Shown in pieces: positions 1-10,931 of a stretch of DNA of 64,000 bases. The translations under genes and the position numbers were made by a program. The stretch lies in the NCBI GenBank assembly GCA_036873755.1, contig JAVTVY010025292.1, positions 1 through 64,000 of the forward strand, given 5' to 3'. Under the pieces are notes generated by a model. The model searched no databases and was not told where the DNA came from. It worked only from the letters and a program-made list of their open reading frames with translations. The DNA comes from Hanleya hanleyi. Lineage: Eukaryota; Mollusca; Polyplacophora; Lepidopleurida; Hanleyidae. Positions within the stretch are counted from its first letter, which is position 1. Each line of letters begins with the position of its first letter.

Positions 1-1635
1 GAGCTTCAAATAAGACCTCACTCGACCCCATTGGACCATTAGGGACTCACCTAGACTCCAACATGTCCACCCCGTATGGCCCTATACACCCATAGCCATG
101 CAGTATAGGCCTATGGGCTACCCAGGTCTCGGTGACTTTTTTCAAAAATTTCACCGATTCGCTCCGGGACACTTCCTATCACGTTCTAAATGACGAGACG
201 TGAAAAACAAATCCAAACAACCCTACCGCAAATGTATAGAAGTACGTTTCCCAGGGGGACAAACATTGATCCTATACCCCCAGTATGGGACTATATGGGT
301 ATATATGGGTCTCGGTGACTTTTTCAAAAATTTCACCGATTCGCTCCGGGACACTTCCTATCATGTTCTAAATGACGAGACTAAGAAAACGAGACCCCAC
401 AACCCTACCGCAAATGTATAGAAGTACGTTTCCCAGGGGACAAACATTGATCGTTTACCCCCAGTATGGGACTATATGGGGCTATATCGTACTTTTTCAA
501 AAATTTCACCGATTCGCTGCGGGACACTTCCTATCATGTTCTAAATGACGAGACTAAGAAAACGAGACCCCACAACGTATACCGCAAATGTCGAGAAGTA
601 GGTTTCCCAGGATGGTCCTATACCCCCCATACCCCATATAGGCAGTTTCCCGGATTTTTAGATAAAGTCCGTATTCCGTATTTTTCAGGAAAAATTTTAC
701 ATACACCCACCCTGGAACTAGGGGGAGATAACTCTATTGATAGGCAAGCCCCGTTAAGCCCGGCGACCTATATACCCCCCATACCCCATATAGGCATTTT
801 CCCAGGTTTTTGGATAAAGTCCGTGTTCCGTATTTTTTTTTTTCAGGAAAAATTTTACATGCACCCACCCAGCCATCAAATACCCCTTCACCTAGGCTTC
901 ACTTTGATACCTCATACAACTCCATCGGACCATTGTTGGCTCCCCTAGATACCAAAACGTCTATTTGCATACCCTTGGGCCACCGCGCATGCGCAGAATG
1001 CCGATATTTCAACCCCACACCCAGTCCATCAGATGCCCCTTCACGAATGCTTCACTTCGATACCTCATATGACCCCATCGGACCATTAGGGGCTTCCCTA
1101 GCTCCAAAACGTATATTTGCATACCCTTGGGCCACCGCACATGCGCAGAATGCCGCTATTTCAACCCCACACCCAGCCCATCAGTTGCCCCTTCACGAAT
1201 GCTTCACTTTGATACCTCACTCGACCCCATTCGATCATTAGGGGCTCCCCTAACTCCAAAACGGCTATTTCCATACCCTTGGGCCACCGCGCATGCGCAT
1301 AATGCCGATATTTCAATCCCACACCCAGCCCATTAGATGCCCCTTCACCTAAGCTTCACTTTGATACCTCACTCGACCCAATCGGACCATTTTATCAAGG
1401 ACTACTTTTTCTCCGCGAGCTTTCCCTGACCGAATCACCGCCAGACCGCATCACCGCGGAGGAATACAAGGTTACAATTGCCGGAACTATAGTCCTGCCA
1501 GAGAGCATGGAGCTCTCTTGTGCTGGAGGTGGTTTTCCACAACGATCATGATGATAAGTGATCAAAGATTACGCCTCAATCCTGCAGGGAACAAAAGAAA
1601 TGGGTCAATACGGTCTGTAATCAGTAATATACTAT
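1..1635. repeat. Repeat block ending in a Maverick-like right terminus (copy A)
   Basis: Two kinds of tandem unit are visible. From about 120 to 590 a ~180 bp unit recurs that contains the imperfect palindrome CGGTGACTTTTT/AAAAATTTCACCG. From about 890 to 1390 a ~150 bp unit recurs carrying a GCGCATGCGC core (NRF-1-type palindrome) and the phrase TTGATACCTCACTCGACCCC. The block ends ...TAATATACTAT followed by AACGTT. Read on the minus strand this gives an ATAGTATATTACTG start, like the AGTAGTATAG terminus of the Maverick at 43858. I infer that this is the right TIR of a Maverick whose body lies left of the window. The same block recurs at about 4068..5712. Confidence 0.6.
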
Positions 1636-1650
1636 AACGTTACAAGTGAG

Positions 1651-1731
1651 AGTACGGTATGGCCGAATAGATAGAGTCGAGAGGATTGGATCTGTTTCGA
1701 TTGATGGTCTGCTGGTTCGGATCCCAAAGTA
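1651..1731 (+). other. tRNA-like sequence (degenerate), copy A
   Basis: An A-box-like TGGCCGAATAG and a B-box-like GGTTCGGATCC are separated by tRNA-like spacing, but the acceptor stem does not pair well. An almost identical copy lies at 5728..5808 in the duplicated block. It is probably a tRNA pseudogene or a short SINE head in the flank of the Maverick terminus. Confidence 0.3.
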
Positions 1732-1982
1732 TCTTTTCAAACATTTTCAATAATTTAATGCATTTTTCGATTTCTTATCATGATTACAATATATTTGTGA
1801 ATATTTGTTTGAGGAAAGAATGATCAGATTTTTTTTGGTATCAAGATATAATATTAGGCGAATATTACGAATCGATGCAAGATAAGATAGAAGAGCGCGG
1901 AAGGTCAGGATCCAGTAGAAGATAAGCCCGGGAGACGAACGCGCCACTGGTGATGCGATGACGAGCCCGCCTATACCCACAG

Positions 1983-2546
1983 TTGAAGAACCTGGATTTC
2001 CAGCCGGACCCCCATCGTTACGGTTTCAGTCATACATCATACATCGAACATTTTCTGGACGAGCCCATAAATGTTCCTAGCGATCTCTTACCCGAATATC
2101 ATCCAGAGAGTGACATCTCTCGGCGCCATTGGACCAAGACACGGCACTGTTTCCACCGTCATCACCCTATTCAAGATATCTACAATTTCCCACTGACCAA
2201 GCTCACCCGTCTACGCAGCTACGTGGAAACCATCTTCAATGACCAACCTACGGCCTTCACATTAAATGTAGCATTTGGGTACATCTTATGCCATAAGGTG
2301 ACGGGTGAATTGCGCTATTTCTATTCCAGTGCCATCCACCCAGTGTAGGACCAACCGTTTACCATCAATGACCGGAGGTCACTAGAGATGATGCTGGGCC
2401 AAGTGGAACAATTGAATGTCTTGGGATGGGCCCAACAACAACGACCCAACACCAAGTGGACAGTGAAGACGGTGACCAATGTTACGTTTTCCCTTACCAA
2501 GCTGATCCACCACTGCCATCGGTTGAATGCGTCACTCGTGCACTGA
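1983..2546 (+). pseudogene. Maverick-type conserved protein fragment, one in-frame stop
   Basis: An open frame of 121 codons (1983..2348) ends in TAG and then continues in the same frame for about 66 more codons to a TGA near 2546. The downstream part reads DQPFTINDRRSLEMMLGQ and on to a tryptophan-rich stretch, so it looks coding across the stop. A second, more decayed copy is readable at 57090..57250 (FGYILRHKET versus FGYILCHKVT here). I do not recognise the family with certainty. The shared 3' hairpin with Maverick elements 2 and 4 argues that it comes from a Maverick-like element. The start is unknown because an upstream boundary with unrelated repeat DNA falls near 1890-1980. Confidence 0.45.
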
Positions 2547-2774
2547 TGAATACTCAGAATGCGCAAACAACTATCTGAGGATATGTTGCCTCAACGGTAT
2601 CCTGGCCTGCCCGCCGATGAGTAGAATAAACGGTTCAGAGCGAACATGGCCGAAGATGGAACTTTCTGAAATGGCGACTTCTGATTGGACAAGAATACAT
2701 CTAACGGACAGGAACGAATATGACAGATACAAATGGTGGCCTCTGATTGGGCAAGAGTCTTTTTGAGTTGTAAA

Positions 2775-2806
2775 CATACCCAACGCGGCTCCCCAGCGTG
2801 GGTATG
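2775..2806 (+). terminator. 3' hairpin followed by AATAAA
   Basis: CATACCCAACGC pairs with GCGTGGGTATG across a short loop, and AATAAA follows at 2823..2828. The same arrangement (TGTAAACAYA..., hairpin, GGGGAtAATAAA) is found at 60256..60288 after the element 4 gene. A related version at about 32346..32390 follows the ATPase gene of element 2, and a decayed one lies near 57575. It looks like a conserved mRNA 3'-end module of these elements. Confidence 0.5.
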
Positions 2807-2839
2807 ATGTAACATTGGGGAAAATAAACTATATGAAAA

Positions 2840-4067
2840 AACTTCTTGTTGTTGTTGTTCTCTCATGTGTCATCCTTGTTGTTGTTGTTGTTCTCTCTCC
2901 GGTCTATATCATGACGTCAAGTCGTTATGTAAGAGCGTTAATGCGTAACGACGGGCGTTGACGGGCGTCACCGCATTTCGATGAATTGGTGTCAATTCCA
3001 TAGAATATCTAGAAAATCAGAACTTCTGAGCTATTTCACCAGGGCGTTGAAGCGTTAAGCTTGGCGTTGGCGGGCGTTGCTTACAATATGACACCTCACA
3101 CGACGCATTCGCACCACTTTCGCTACTACTCGTACTGATGACGTCACCAATGACGTCACAGATGCTGTGGATATCCCTCAACTCGGAATGTACACCCCGA
3201 GAGCTACAACATGACACCTCCCAGGACGCATTCGGACCAAAGATGGTTCCTCTCTACTCCGAATACCTTCCTTCACTACCCCAAAATGTCCACTTTCGCT
3301 ACTACTCCTACTGATGACGTCAACAGTGACGTCACAGATGCTTCGGACATGCCTCAACTCGGAATTTACACCTCGAGAGCTACAAAATGACACCTCACAC
3401 GACGCATTCGGACTAAGGATAGTCCCTCTCTACACCAAACTCACCCCCACGCACCCACAAAATGTCCACTTTCGCTACTACTCGTACTGATGACGTCACA
3501 GATGCTGTGAACAGCCCCCAAATCGGGGTCTTCACCCCGAGAGCTACAAAATGACACCTCCCAGGACGCATTCGGACCAAGGATGGACCATCTCTACACC
3601 AAAATACCTTCCTTTCACTGCCCCAAAATACCCACTTTACTTACTACTCGTACTGATGACGTCACCGATGACGTCACAGGTGACGTGAACAGCCCTCAAA
3701 TCGGGGTCTACACCCCGAGAGCTACAAGATGAAACCTTGCAGGACGCATTCAAACCATGAATAGCCCATCTCGACCCCAAATACCTTCATGTACCGCCCC
3801 AAAATGGCCACTTTACTTACTACAACCAACTGCGCATGCGCAGATTAACGCGACTTGCATTCAAAAACACACCATTCTGACTCTACCCCAGACAAGCTTC
3901 ACTTTGACACCTCACACGACCCATTCGAACCGTGAATAGCCCATCTCTATCCCAAACACACCCCTACATAGCACCCAAAATGCCTGTTTCTATACTACGG
4001 CCAAACTGCGCATGCGCAGACTATTGAACACGGACGAACCATTAGTGTAGTCAAGTGCTCCTCCACG
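2840..4067. repeat. Tandem array with paired CRE (TGACGTCA) sites, then NRF-1-type units
   Basis: After GTT-rich simple sequence (2845-2895), a ~170-180 bp unit repeats about four times (3050-3760). Each unit carries the phrase ACTGATGACGTCA, usually followed within 5-10 bp by a second TGACGTCA (for example 3139..3146 and 3151..3158), then CCCCGAGAGCTACAA and ATGACACCTC. From about 3780 the unit changes to one with TGCGCATGCGCAGA palindromes. There is no coding signal. It resembles the regulatory arrays inside the Maverick TIRs elsewhere in the window. Confidence 0.6.
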
Positions 4068-5975
4068 AGAGCTTCAAAATAAGACCTCATACGACCTCAT
4101 TGGATCATTAGGGGCTCACCTAGACTCCAACATGTCCACCCCTTATGGGTCTATAGCCCATAGCCATGCAGTATAGGCCTATGGGCCTACCCAGGCCTCG
4201 GTGACTTTTTTCAAAAATTTCACCGATTCGCTCCGCGACACTTCCTATCATGTTCTAAATGACGAGACGTGAAAAACAAATCCAAACAACCCTACCGCAA
4301 ATGTATAGAAGTAGGTTTCCCAGGGGGACAAACATTGGTCCTATACCCCCCAGTATGGGACTATATGGGGCTATATCGTACTTTTTCAAAAATTTCACCG
4401 ATTCGCTCCGGGACACTTCCTATCGTGTTCTAAATGACGAGACGTGAAAAACAAATCCAAACAACCCTACCGCAAATGTATAGAAGTACGTTTCCCAGGG
4501 AGACAAACATTGATCCTATACCCCCAGTATGGGACTATATGGGGCTATATCGTACTTTTTCAAAAATTTCACCGATTCGCTGCGGGACACTTCCTATCAT
4601 GTTCTAAATGACGAGACTAAGAAAACGAGACCCCACAACGTATACCGCAAATGTCGAGAAGTAGGTTTCCCGGGATGGTCCTATACCCCCCATACCCCAT
4701 ATAGGCATTTTCCCGGATTTTTAGATAAAGTCCGTATTCCGTATTTTTTCAGGAAAAATTTTACATACACCCACCCTGGAACTAGGGGGAGATAACTCTA
4801 TTGATAGGCAAGCCCCGTTAAGTCCGGCGACCTATATACCCCCCATACCCCATATAGGCATTTTCCCAGGTTTTTGGATAAAGTCCGTGTTCCGTATTTT
4901 TTTTTTTCAGGAAAAATTTTACATGCACCCACCCAGCCATCAAATACCCCTTCACCTAGGCTTCACTTTGATACCTCATACAACTCCATCGGACCATTAT
5001 TGGCTCCCCTAGATACCAAAACGTCTATTTGCATACCCTTGGGCCACCGCGCATGCGCAGAATGCCGATATTTCAACCCCACACCCAGTCCATCAGATGC
5101 CCCTTCACGAATGCTTCACTTCGATACCTCATATGACCCCATCGGACCATTAGGGGCTTCCCTAGCTCCAAAACGTATATTTGCATACCCTTGGGCCACC
5201 GCACATGCGCAGAATGCCGCTATTTCAACCCCACACCCAGCCCATCAGATGCCCCTTCACGAATGCTTCACTTTGATACCTCACTCGACCCCATTCGATC
5301 ATTAGGGGCTCCCCTAACTCCAAAACGGCTATTTCCATACCCTTGGGCCACCGCGCATGCGCACAATGCCGATATTTCAATCCCACACCCAGCCCATTAG
5401 ATGCCCCTTCACCTAAGCTTCGCTTTGATACCTCACTCGACCCAATCGGACCATTTTATCTAGGGACTACTTTTTCTCCGCGGAGGCTTTTTCCCGCGAC
5501 CGAATCACCGCCAGACCGCATCACCGCGGAGGAATACAAAGGTTACAGGTTGCCGGAACTATAGTCACCCAGAGCATGGAGCTCTCTTGTGCTGGAGGTG
5601 GTTTTCCCCCAACGATCACATGATCGTCAAGTGATCAAGTTACGCCTCAATCCTCCACCGGGGGAACAAAAAAGTAGGTCAATACGGTCTGTAATCAGTA
5701 ATATATACTACTAACGTTGCAAGTGAGAGTACGGTATGGCCGAATGGATAGAGTCGAGAGGATTGGATCTGTTTCGATTGATGGTCTGCTGGTTCTAATC
5801 CCAAAGTATCCTTTCTAAATTTTTCAATAATTTAATGCATTTTTCGATTTCGTATCATGATTACAATATATGTGTGAATATTTGTTTGAGGGAAGAATGA
5901 TCGGATTTATTTATTTATTTTTTTGCGTCAGGATATAATATTAGGCGAATATTAGGAATTGATGCAAGATAAGAT
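4068..5975. repeat. Direct duplication of 1..1890 (copy B), including a Maverick-like right terminus
   Basis: The sequence repeats the left end of the window in the same orientation with only scattered differences. It includes the CGGTGAC palindrome units, the NRF-1-type units (4950-5440) and the terminus TATACTACT at 5704..5712 followed by AACGTT. It also repeats about 260 bp of flank with the tRNA-like sequence (5728..5808). Homology stops near 5975, where copy A moves into the pseudogene at 1983. Because the flank is included, this is a segmental duplication and not an independent insertion. Confidence 0.75.
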
Positions 5976-6754
5976 AGATGCAGGTGCATAGTAGGTTATA
6001 ACTATTGTACACTCCCAAGAAAATGACACCGCGGAAATCGGCAGACGTTCAATTCACTGATTGGCGAATAAGATCTATTTTATTTTCAGTATTCGACTTG
6101 TCATTTATGTAAATAACATAATTAATATAACAGAGAAGGCAGGCGAATATCACATAATATCAGTTTATGTCGGCAGAAACTGGATGTAAATCCACGAGTA
6201 AAACTGCTTGGCCTTACACACCATGGTCCCGGCAGTAACTCGGGATCTATCCATAGGAGTCACGTGGTCCGTTGTGAATGGATTGCTGGCTGAGGCGGTT
6301 TGCCCATCCTAACGTACAAGGTCCTTTGGCTCTTTTCAGAGAACTGGAGCGATATGCAAGAGTACAACAATAGTAAACGGGAGAACTTCTTGCTATCACT
6401 TAGATATAGCATTAATATTGCCACCTCATTAGCGACTGCATCAGGACCCTTGGTCCTCTGGTTATTTGTTCCAAGCCTTTGGCTGTGGGTATATATATTT
6501 GGGTACGTATATATGTGAGCATGAAGCTTTTGGTAGGCGTCGGATACCACCGGTATTTGCTCTGAATACGATCTTGCTTATACTCCCTCGTTTGGGCCGT
6601 TTTGTTTCTATCTGGCGGTCACATAGTTCATCATTTTCGACCAGATGACTTGATAAGAGCTATTACATCATCGTTCTGAAATATTTGTATCTAATACTGC
6701 TCAAGCCTTAAAATGTCCACATGAACAGCTACAATTAGAGCGTGGCTAGAATAC
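5976..6754. other. AT-rich host DNA, nothing recognised
   Basis: Only short unsupported frames in shadow arrangement are present. I see no gene, RNA or repeat structure that I can name. Confidence 0.4.
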
Positions 6755-7021
6755 AATTACAAGCGTCTAGTCCGTCATTCATAATCCAGCCGTCGTCCAT
6801 TAGAGAATATCCGCGTCCATAATCCGAAGACCTATTCCATTTCCATATAACAGTATTAGCACCAAATTCAAAAAGACAAAAGTATACATAAACATAGGCT
6901 TGTTTCCTGCAAGAGAAGCGGTCAACAATTTTCAATGATGCCGGCAAGACATCATGATGTTCCAAAATATCAAATCCGTATCGCTGATCAGTATTCTTAA
7001 TCCATAATATTCGTTATAGAG
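6755..7021 (-). mobile_element. Penelope-like element tail fragment (truncated)
   Basis: From AATTACAAGCGTCTAGTCCG onward this matches the tail of the Penelope-like element at 33659..34075 and the solo tail at 24215..24624. Homology ends at TTCGTTATAGAGT, so about 150 bp of the tail is missing. No intact frame is implied, although the minus strand reads open for 76 codons. Confidence 0.7.
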
Positions 7022-7906
7022 TTCATTACAGGGATCACCTTGGTTCTTGTGATATTTTTAGACATATACAGTCAGTATATTTGTCTGTGGGGGTCATATG
7101 ACTTCTTGTCAGTACTCCGGCATCGTTTTCCACCACCCGTTTAATGTTGCATTTAATTATATAGATGTGGATATTATATAGATGTAAATATTGATAGATG
7201 TAAGATGTGAAGAGATACATGTAGCACATGAGAGAATTTGTTTCTTTAATCTTAAATGCGAAAATCTGGGGACAGGACAGATTTTGTAATATCTGCATTT
7301 TCCGCTTTTCGAGCATTCCCATGTAATACATAACTAAATTCGATAGTTTCATGCTTCTGATTCTTCACAAAAAAAAATCAATTTTAATAAACAAAAATTG
7401 CATACAATTAAACTGTTCAAGGGATCATATCGCAAAAATGACTATAATTCAATGGAAGGACTTACACGATCGTAACATGTTTCCGAATATTTAGGAATAT
7501 ATGGATCATCCTTTCGAGAACTAATCATAGTGTTTGTTATGGTTTCTCTAGGAACCAGGGCATGATCACCAAGCCCAGATATGTGCTTTGCTAGGTGAAA
7601 ACTGTTGTATTTGGATGGGGGTGCATGTCAGAAAAACCGCATAGCGCGAAAACTATTTAATGAAAATGCGTGAAAATTTTCAGCCTTCGTGGCTATTGAA
7701 TGAAGCAAGCCCAGCCACACAACCCATTTGGACTAGGAATAGCCTACCTCTAAACCAAAACGTCCCCCCAAATTATTTTTTCTACTACTACACTTGTGAA
7801 TACACTTATCTATAATACCTAAAATATTCAACAGACTGGTCCACATTGGCATACCAACCGTGCAGTTAGCCTCTATACGAACATCTGTTGCGTCCAAGAG
7901 AACACG
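7022..7906. other. Host flank of element 1, AT-rich
   Basis: No gene is seen. The last six bases (7901..7906, AACACG) are the left target-site duplication of element 1. Confidence 0.5.
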
Positions 7907-8592
7907 AGTAGTAGGGTAAACCTCAATTGATGTCCGTTGACCTCAGAAATTTGCATATGACCTCTGTGACGTCACAGCGACAGCCAATCAGAAGCGAGTA
8001 TTCTGTCAGAGGGGTCATTGTGGGAGGTGGTGGTGGGTGGTGGGTTTAAGATGGCGGCCTGTGGGAGGTGGTGGTGGGTTTAAGATGGCGGCCTGTGGGA
8101 GGTGGTGGTGGTGGGTTTAAGATGGCGGCCTGTGGGAGGTGGTGGTGGTGGGTTTAAGATGGCGGCCTGTGGGAGGTGGTGGTGGTGGGTTTAAGATGGC
8201 GGCCTGTGGGAGGTGGTGGTGGGTGGTGGGTTTAAGATGGCGGATGTGGGAGGTGGTGGTGGGTGGTGGGTTTAAGATAGCGGCCTGTGGGAGGTGGTGG
8301 TGGGTTTAAGATGGCGGATGTGGGAGGTGGTGGTGGGTGGTGGGTTTAAGATGGCGGATGTGGGTGGTGGTGGTGGGTGGTGGGTTTAAGACGACGGATG
8401 TGGGAGGTGGTGGTGGGTGGTGGGTTTAAGATGGCGGATTGTAGAAAAACGTATAAAAGCAGGCGATTTTTAGGGGTGGGGTGTATTCATTGCACTACCC
8501 TGCGGAGCACTCTGACTGACCCGACCTGACCTGCCTGCCTGCCTGCCTCACCTCTAGCCAGCCAGCCAGCCTGCTTGCCTGCTTGTATGAGC
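7907..8592 (+). repeat. Left TIR of element 1, with YY1-type tandem array and TATA box
   Basis: In order the TIR holds: terminus; octamer ATTTGCAT (7949..7956); CRE TGACGTCA (7967..7974); CCAAT box (7984..7988); about 11 tandem units of 36-40 bp between ~8019 and ~8440, most containing AAGATGGCGG(C), the YY1 consensus; TATA box GTATAAAAG (8451..8459); initiator-like ATTCATTGCA; and GCCT/GCCA tetranucleotide repeats. Homology to the right TIR continues to the ATG of the CARD gene (CTTGTATGAG). It is both transposon terminus and promoter. Confidence 0.9.
8451..8459 (+). promoter_or_regulatory. TATA box for the CARD/PC4-like gene
   Basis: GTATAAAAG lies about 128 bp upstream of the ATG at 8587 and is mirrored by the identical TATA in the right TIR (28298..28306) upstream of PolB. 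Confidence 0.7.
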
Positions 8593-9747
8593 TGTGGAGA
8601 ACCTTTTACTTTTTTTCATTTTACCAGTACAAATTCACCAGACTATTACACCGTAGCAGTTACTCACCAGCCTGAGCCCACAGTCATGCAGTCAGCCGAC
8701 CTAGTTACGCTTCGAAAGTACCGTGTTCGCCTCATTGATGAGATGCAGCATGTGGCTGAATTATGTGATCTGCTTATGGAGGAAAACATACTCCTGAAAC
8801 ACGGTCGCGAAGATATCATGGCTGAGAAAACCACTTCAGCACAAAACAGAGCCCTCATCGACGGTCTACTGCGCCGTGGCCCCTATGCATTTCTAGCCTT
8901 CGTGCAGGCGCTGAAGAAGACGGGAAATGAAGAACTAGCAGATCTACTTGAAACCCCCCTTGTAGATGATGATATCTTAGCCATGGATACCACCGAAGAG
9001 CGTACAGCTAGCAAACGTACGCACCCAGCGTCTGGTGTACCTGCCAAACGCGGTGCACGACCCAAACGGCCCCGACTAACACCTTTAGAAATACCTGAGC
9101 CAGTGTTTCAGCCAGTGCCCCAGCAAGTGCCTGAGCCCGTGAAAGAAGAAGAAGAGGTGCAACTTCCTATGTCTGTGCAGGAGATCAATAACATTATCCA
9201 GCAGGCCTACCAGGCAGCCCACACGAACATTTGGGAGCTCTCAGCCTATTTAACTGTGAGTGTCAAAGACGAAGAAGTGCATTTTAACGCACCGGCCTTT
9301 AAGGACAGACCAGCTAGGCATATCGCCTTAACGTACGACACCTGGCAAAAACTAGAGGCCCTTGATTACGCCATCGATGCGGTTATTCGCGACCAGGGGA
9401 GTGACGAAGCGAAATTTTATGTGGGTGACGACATCTTTGTCAGCTGTGCCTATTTCAACGACCAGCTCCTGGTGCATATCCGCAAATGGAAAATGAGGTT
9501 AGATACGCAAGAGCGTGTTCCTTGTCCTCAGGGTGTCACCTTGAAAATAACGGCGTGGCGGAAGTTGCAGAGTCTCACAGCTACAATTTATGAAGCCCTG
9601 TCTGACCAGGTGACTCAGTATATTTGTAAGAAGTACATCGACACAGTCCTGGATCATGTCAGACCTCGCATTCGACACTTGCGTATCGAAGCATGTGCAG
9701 GCTGTGGGAACAACAGTCCGATAAACATGCATACGTGTGGAGAATAG
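8587..9747 (+). CDS. CARD-domain protein with two PC4-like C-terminal units
   Basis: 386 codons from the first true ATG (8587); the open frame extends four codons upstream only through a TTG. Residues ~42-122 read as a death-fold CARD: LRKYRVRLIDEM, then ILLKHGREDIMAE, then LLRRGPYAFLAFVQALKKTG, matching the helix pattern of CARDs in RAIDD/IAP-type proteins. A basic, NLS-like stretch (KRGARPKRPR) follows at ~154. Residues ~220-268 and ~275-338 each resemble a PC4/p15 ssDNA-binding unit (FYVGDDIFVS, LLVHIRKWK, GVTLKITAWRKLQSL). The C-terminus is a CxxC...HxC cluster. The first ~36 residues are shared with the RING gene at 12395. By family knowledge CARDs mediate homotypic contacts in apoptosis and inflammation; an anti-apoptotic or signalling role here is inference. 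A possible frame break at the 3' end is described in the next entry. Confidence 0.8.
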   Translation: MSCGEPFTFFHFTSTNSPDYYTVAVTHQPEPTVMQSADLVTLRKYRVRLIDEMQHVAELCDLLMEENILLKHGREDIMAEKTTSAQNRALIDGLLRRGPYAFLAFVQALKKTGNEELADLLETPLVDDDILAMDTTEERTASKRTHPASGVPAKRGARPKRPRLTPLEIPEPVFQPVPQQVPEPVKEEEEVQLPMSVQEINNIIQQAYQAAHTNIWELSAYLTVSVKDEEVHFNAPAFKDRPARHIALTYDTWQKLEALDYAIDAVIRDQGSDEAKFYVGDDIFVSCAYFNDQLLVHIRKWKMRLDTQERVPCPQGVTLKITAWRKLQSLTATIYEALSDQVTQYICKKYIDTVLDHVRPRIRHLRIEACAGCGNNSPINMHTCGE

Positions 9748-9931
9748 TGTACCCTCATACGCGCTGATCACTGAGGCACTACAGGGTGTGACCGAGGAGC
9801 AAATTGCCCTGGCAGTGGAAGCTGCCTGTCCACCCAGAATTCCACGTGAAGAGATTGCTACCTACGTCTACTTGCACCAGGGGCGGAAAGACGATGATGA
9901 GTTCAAACAAGTCTTGTTGCATAACTATTGA
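9725..9931 (+). CDS. Small open frame, possibly the displaced C-terminus of the CARD protein
   Basis: This frame opens after a TAA at 9722 and runs 64 codons past a GTG at 9737, overlapping the end of the CARD frame. It reads ALQGVTEEQIALAVEAACPP, helical and UBA-like in feel but not diagnostic, and contains no early ATG. At the overlap there is a short ACGTGTGG tract where a small indel could have split one longer gene. It could equally be fortuitous. I do not recognise the domain. Confidence 0.35.
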   Translation, partial: TCIRVENSVPSYALITEALQGVTEEQIALAVEAACPPRIPREEIATYVYLHQGRKDDDEFKQVLLHNY

Positions 9932-10512
9932 ACAAGTGTGGTGTTGAAAACATTTACCGTATTCCTACACGTTCATTGAAGCGGCTTGATAGCGTATAAT
10001 TGTATTAAAAATTCAATACTCAGAGTTTTACTGTTAATTGTATTAAAATTCAATACTCAGAGTTGAAGACGTTCATTCTATTGTCTTGTTGTATAAATAT
10101 TGAACATTTTCAAGTCTTATTGTGACGCAGTCAGTATGTCGGCACCTCTTCCCACTTCACTTATATGTGTTGTAATTATCATCTGCCAGTCTTGCTCAAG
10201 TTGAAAATACAGCTTCTCTCCTCACGTATTCCTACACTATGTTCATTTTATGTTCATTCTATGTGCATTGAAGCGCCTTCATAGCGTATAATTGTATTAC
10301 AAATTCAATACCCAGAGTCTGGTGAACACGTTCATTCTATTTGTGTTAATAAAAAATAGTAGAAAAAAAAAATGGTTGTTAGTGTTCATTCTTTTTGCAA
10401 AGATAATTGTATTAAAAAATTTTTTTTCATAGGGGTGATGGGAGCTGGTGTTTTTTTTTGTTTTTTTTTTGTGCTTTGAGTTTAGAAGTTTCCTCTTTCG
10501 GAAAGATAGGAT
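9932..10512. other. Intergenic 3' region with short repeats
   Basis: The phrase AGCGTATAATTGTATTA followed by AATTCAATACTCAGAG occurs near 9992 and 10283, with a shorter copy near 10035. This suggests a ~290 bp direct duplication. A TTAATAAAAAATAG polyadenylation-type signal near 10335 is the likely 3' end of the CARD transcript. T-rich tracts at 10451-10470 lie beyond the convergent RING gene. Confidence 0.5.
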
Positions 10513-10528
10513 GGCCCTGAAAAGGGCC
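10479..10528 (-). terminator. Histone-type 3' stem-loop with U7-like purine element (RING gene 1)
   Basis: On the minus strand, 26 bases after the stop codon, lies GGCCCTTTTCAGGGCC (10513..10528). This matches all 16 positions of the metazoan histone stem-loop consensus GGYYYUUHUHARRRCC and is preceded by TTCCAAA. Thirteen bases downstream is CGAAAGAGGAAAC, the shape of the histone downstream element that pairs with U7 snRNA. No AATAAA is seen between the stop and this site. Confidence 0.8.
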
Positions 10529-10554
10529 TTTGGAAAAGTGTTACGACACTTGTT

Positions 10555-10890
10555 TTAGGAGCGGTAGATTCTCTTTACCCCGGCCACCTGCTTCCTACAC
10601 ACGGGACACTTGATTTTTAAATGCTGTTCGTCCGTTTCAGCGCAGTGGCACATGTCCCCTATACATGTTAGCGTCACCCAGCATTCTTCACATAGGCATA
10701 AATGCCCGCACGGAAATAGGGCGTACAGGCTTTCCTCGTCTGTACACACGCTGCAGCTTGATTTACTTTCTTTCTTATGTATGTCTTGTTCTTGTTTTGA
10801 AATCACAGCGTCCATTTGATCCATGTTTTGTCTCATGTGATTAATCTGTTCGTTCAGGCGGGTTACCTCGGCCCAAGAGCATGGTGGTGG

Positions 10891-10931
<41 letters not shown>

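Noticed and set aside
810..1336. Histidine/proline-rich frames over the left repeat block
   Set aside because: They recur wherever the ~150 bp satellite occurs and reflect its base composition, not a gene.
8019..8440. CRISPR-like array of ~36 bp repeats
   Set aside because: Units are contiguous without unique spacers, lie in a TIR of a eukaryotic element and contain promoter motifs.
10513..10528. Bacterial-style rho-independent terminator
   Set aside because: Spliced host gene, SINEs and TATA promoters show a eukaryotic context; the hairpin fits the histone consensus and lacks an adjacent U-run.
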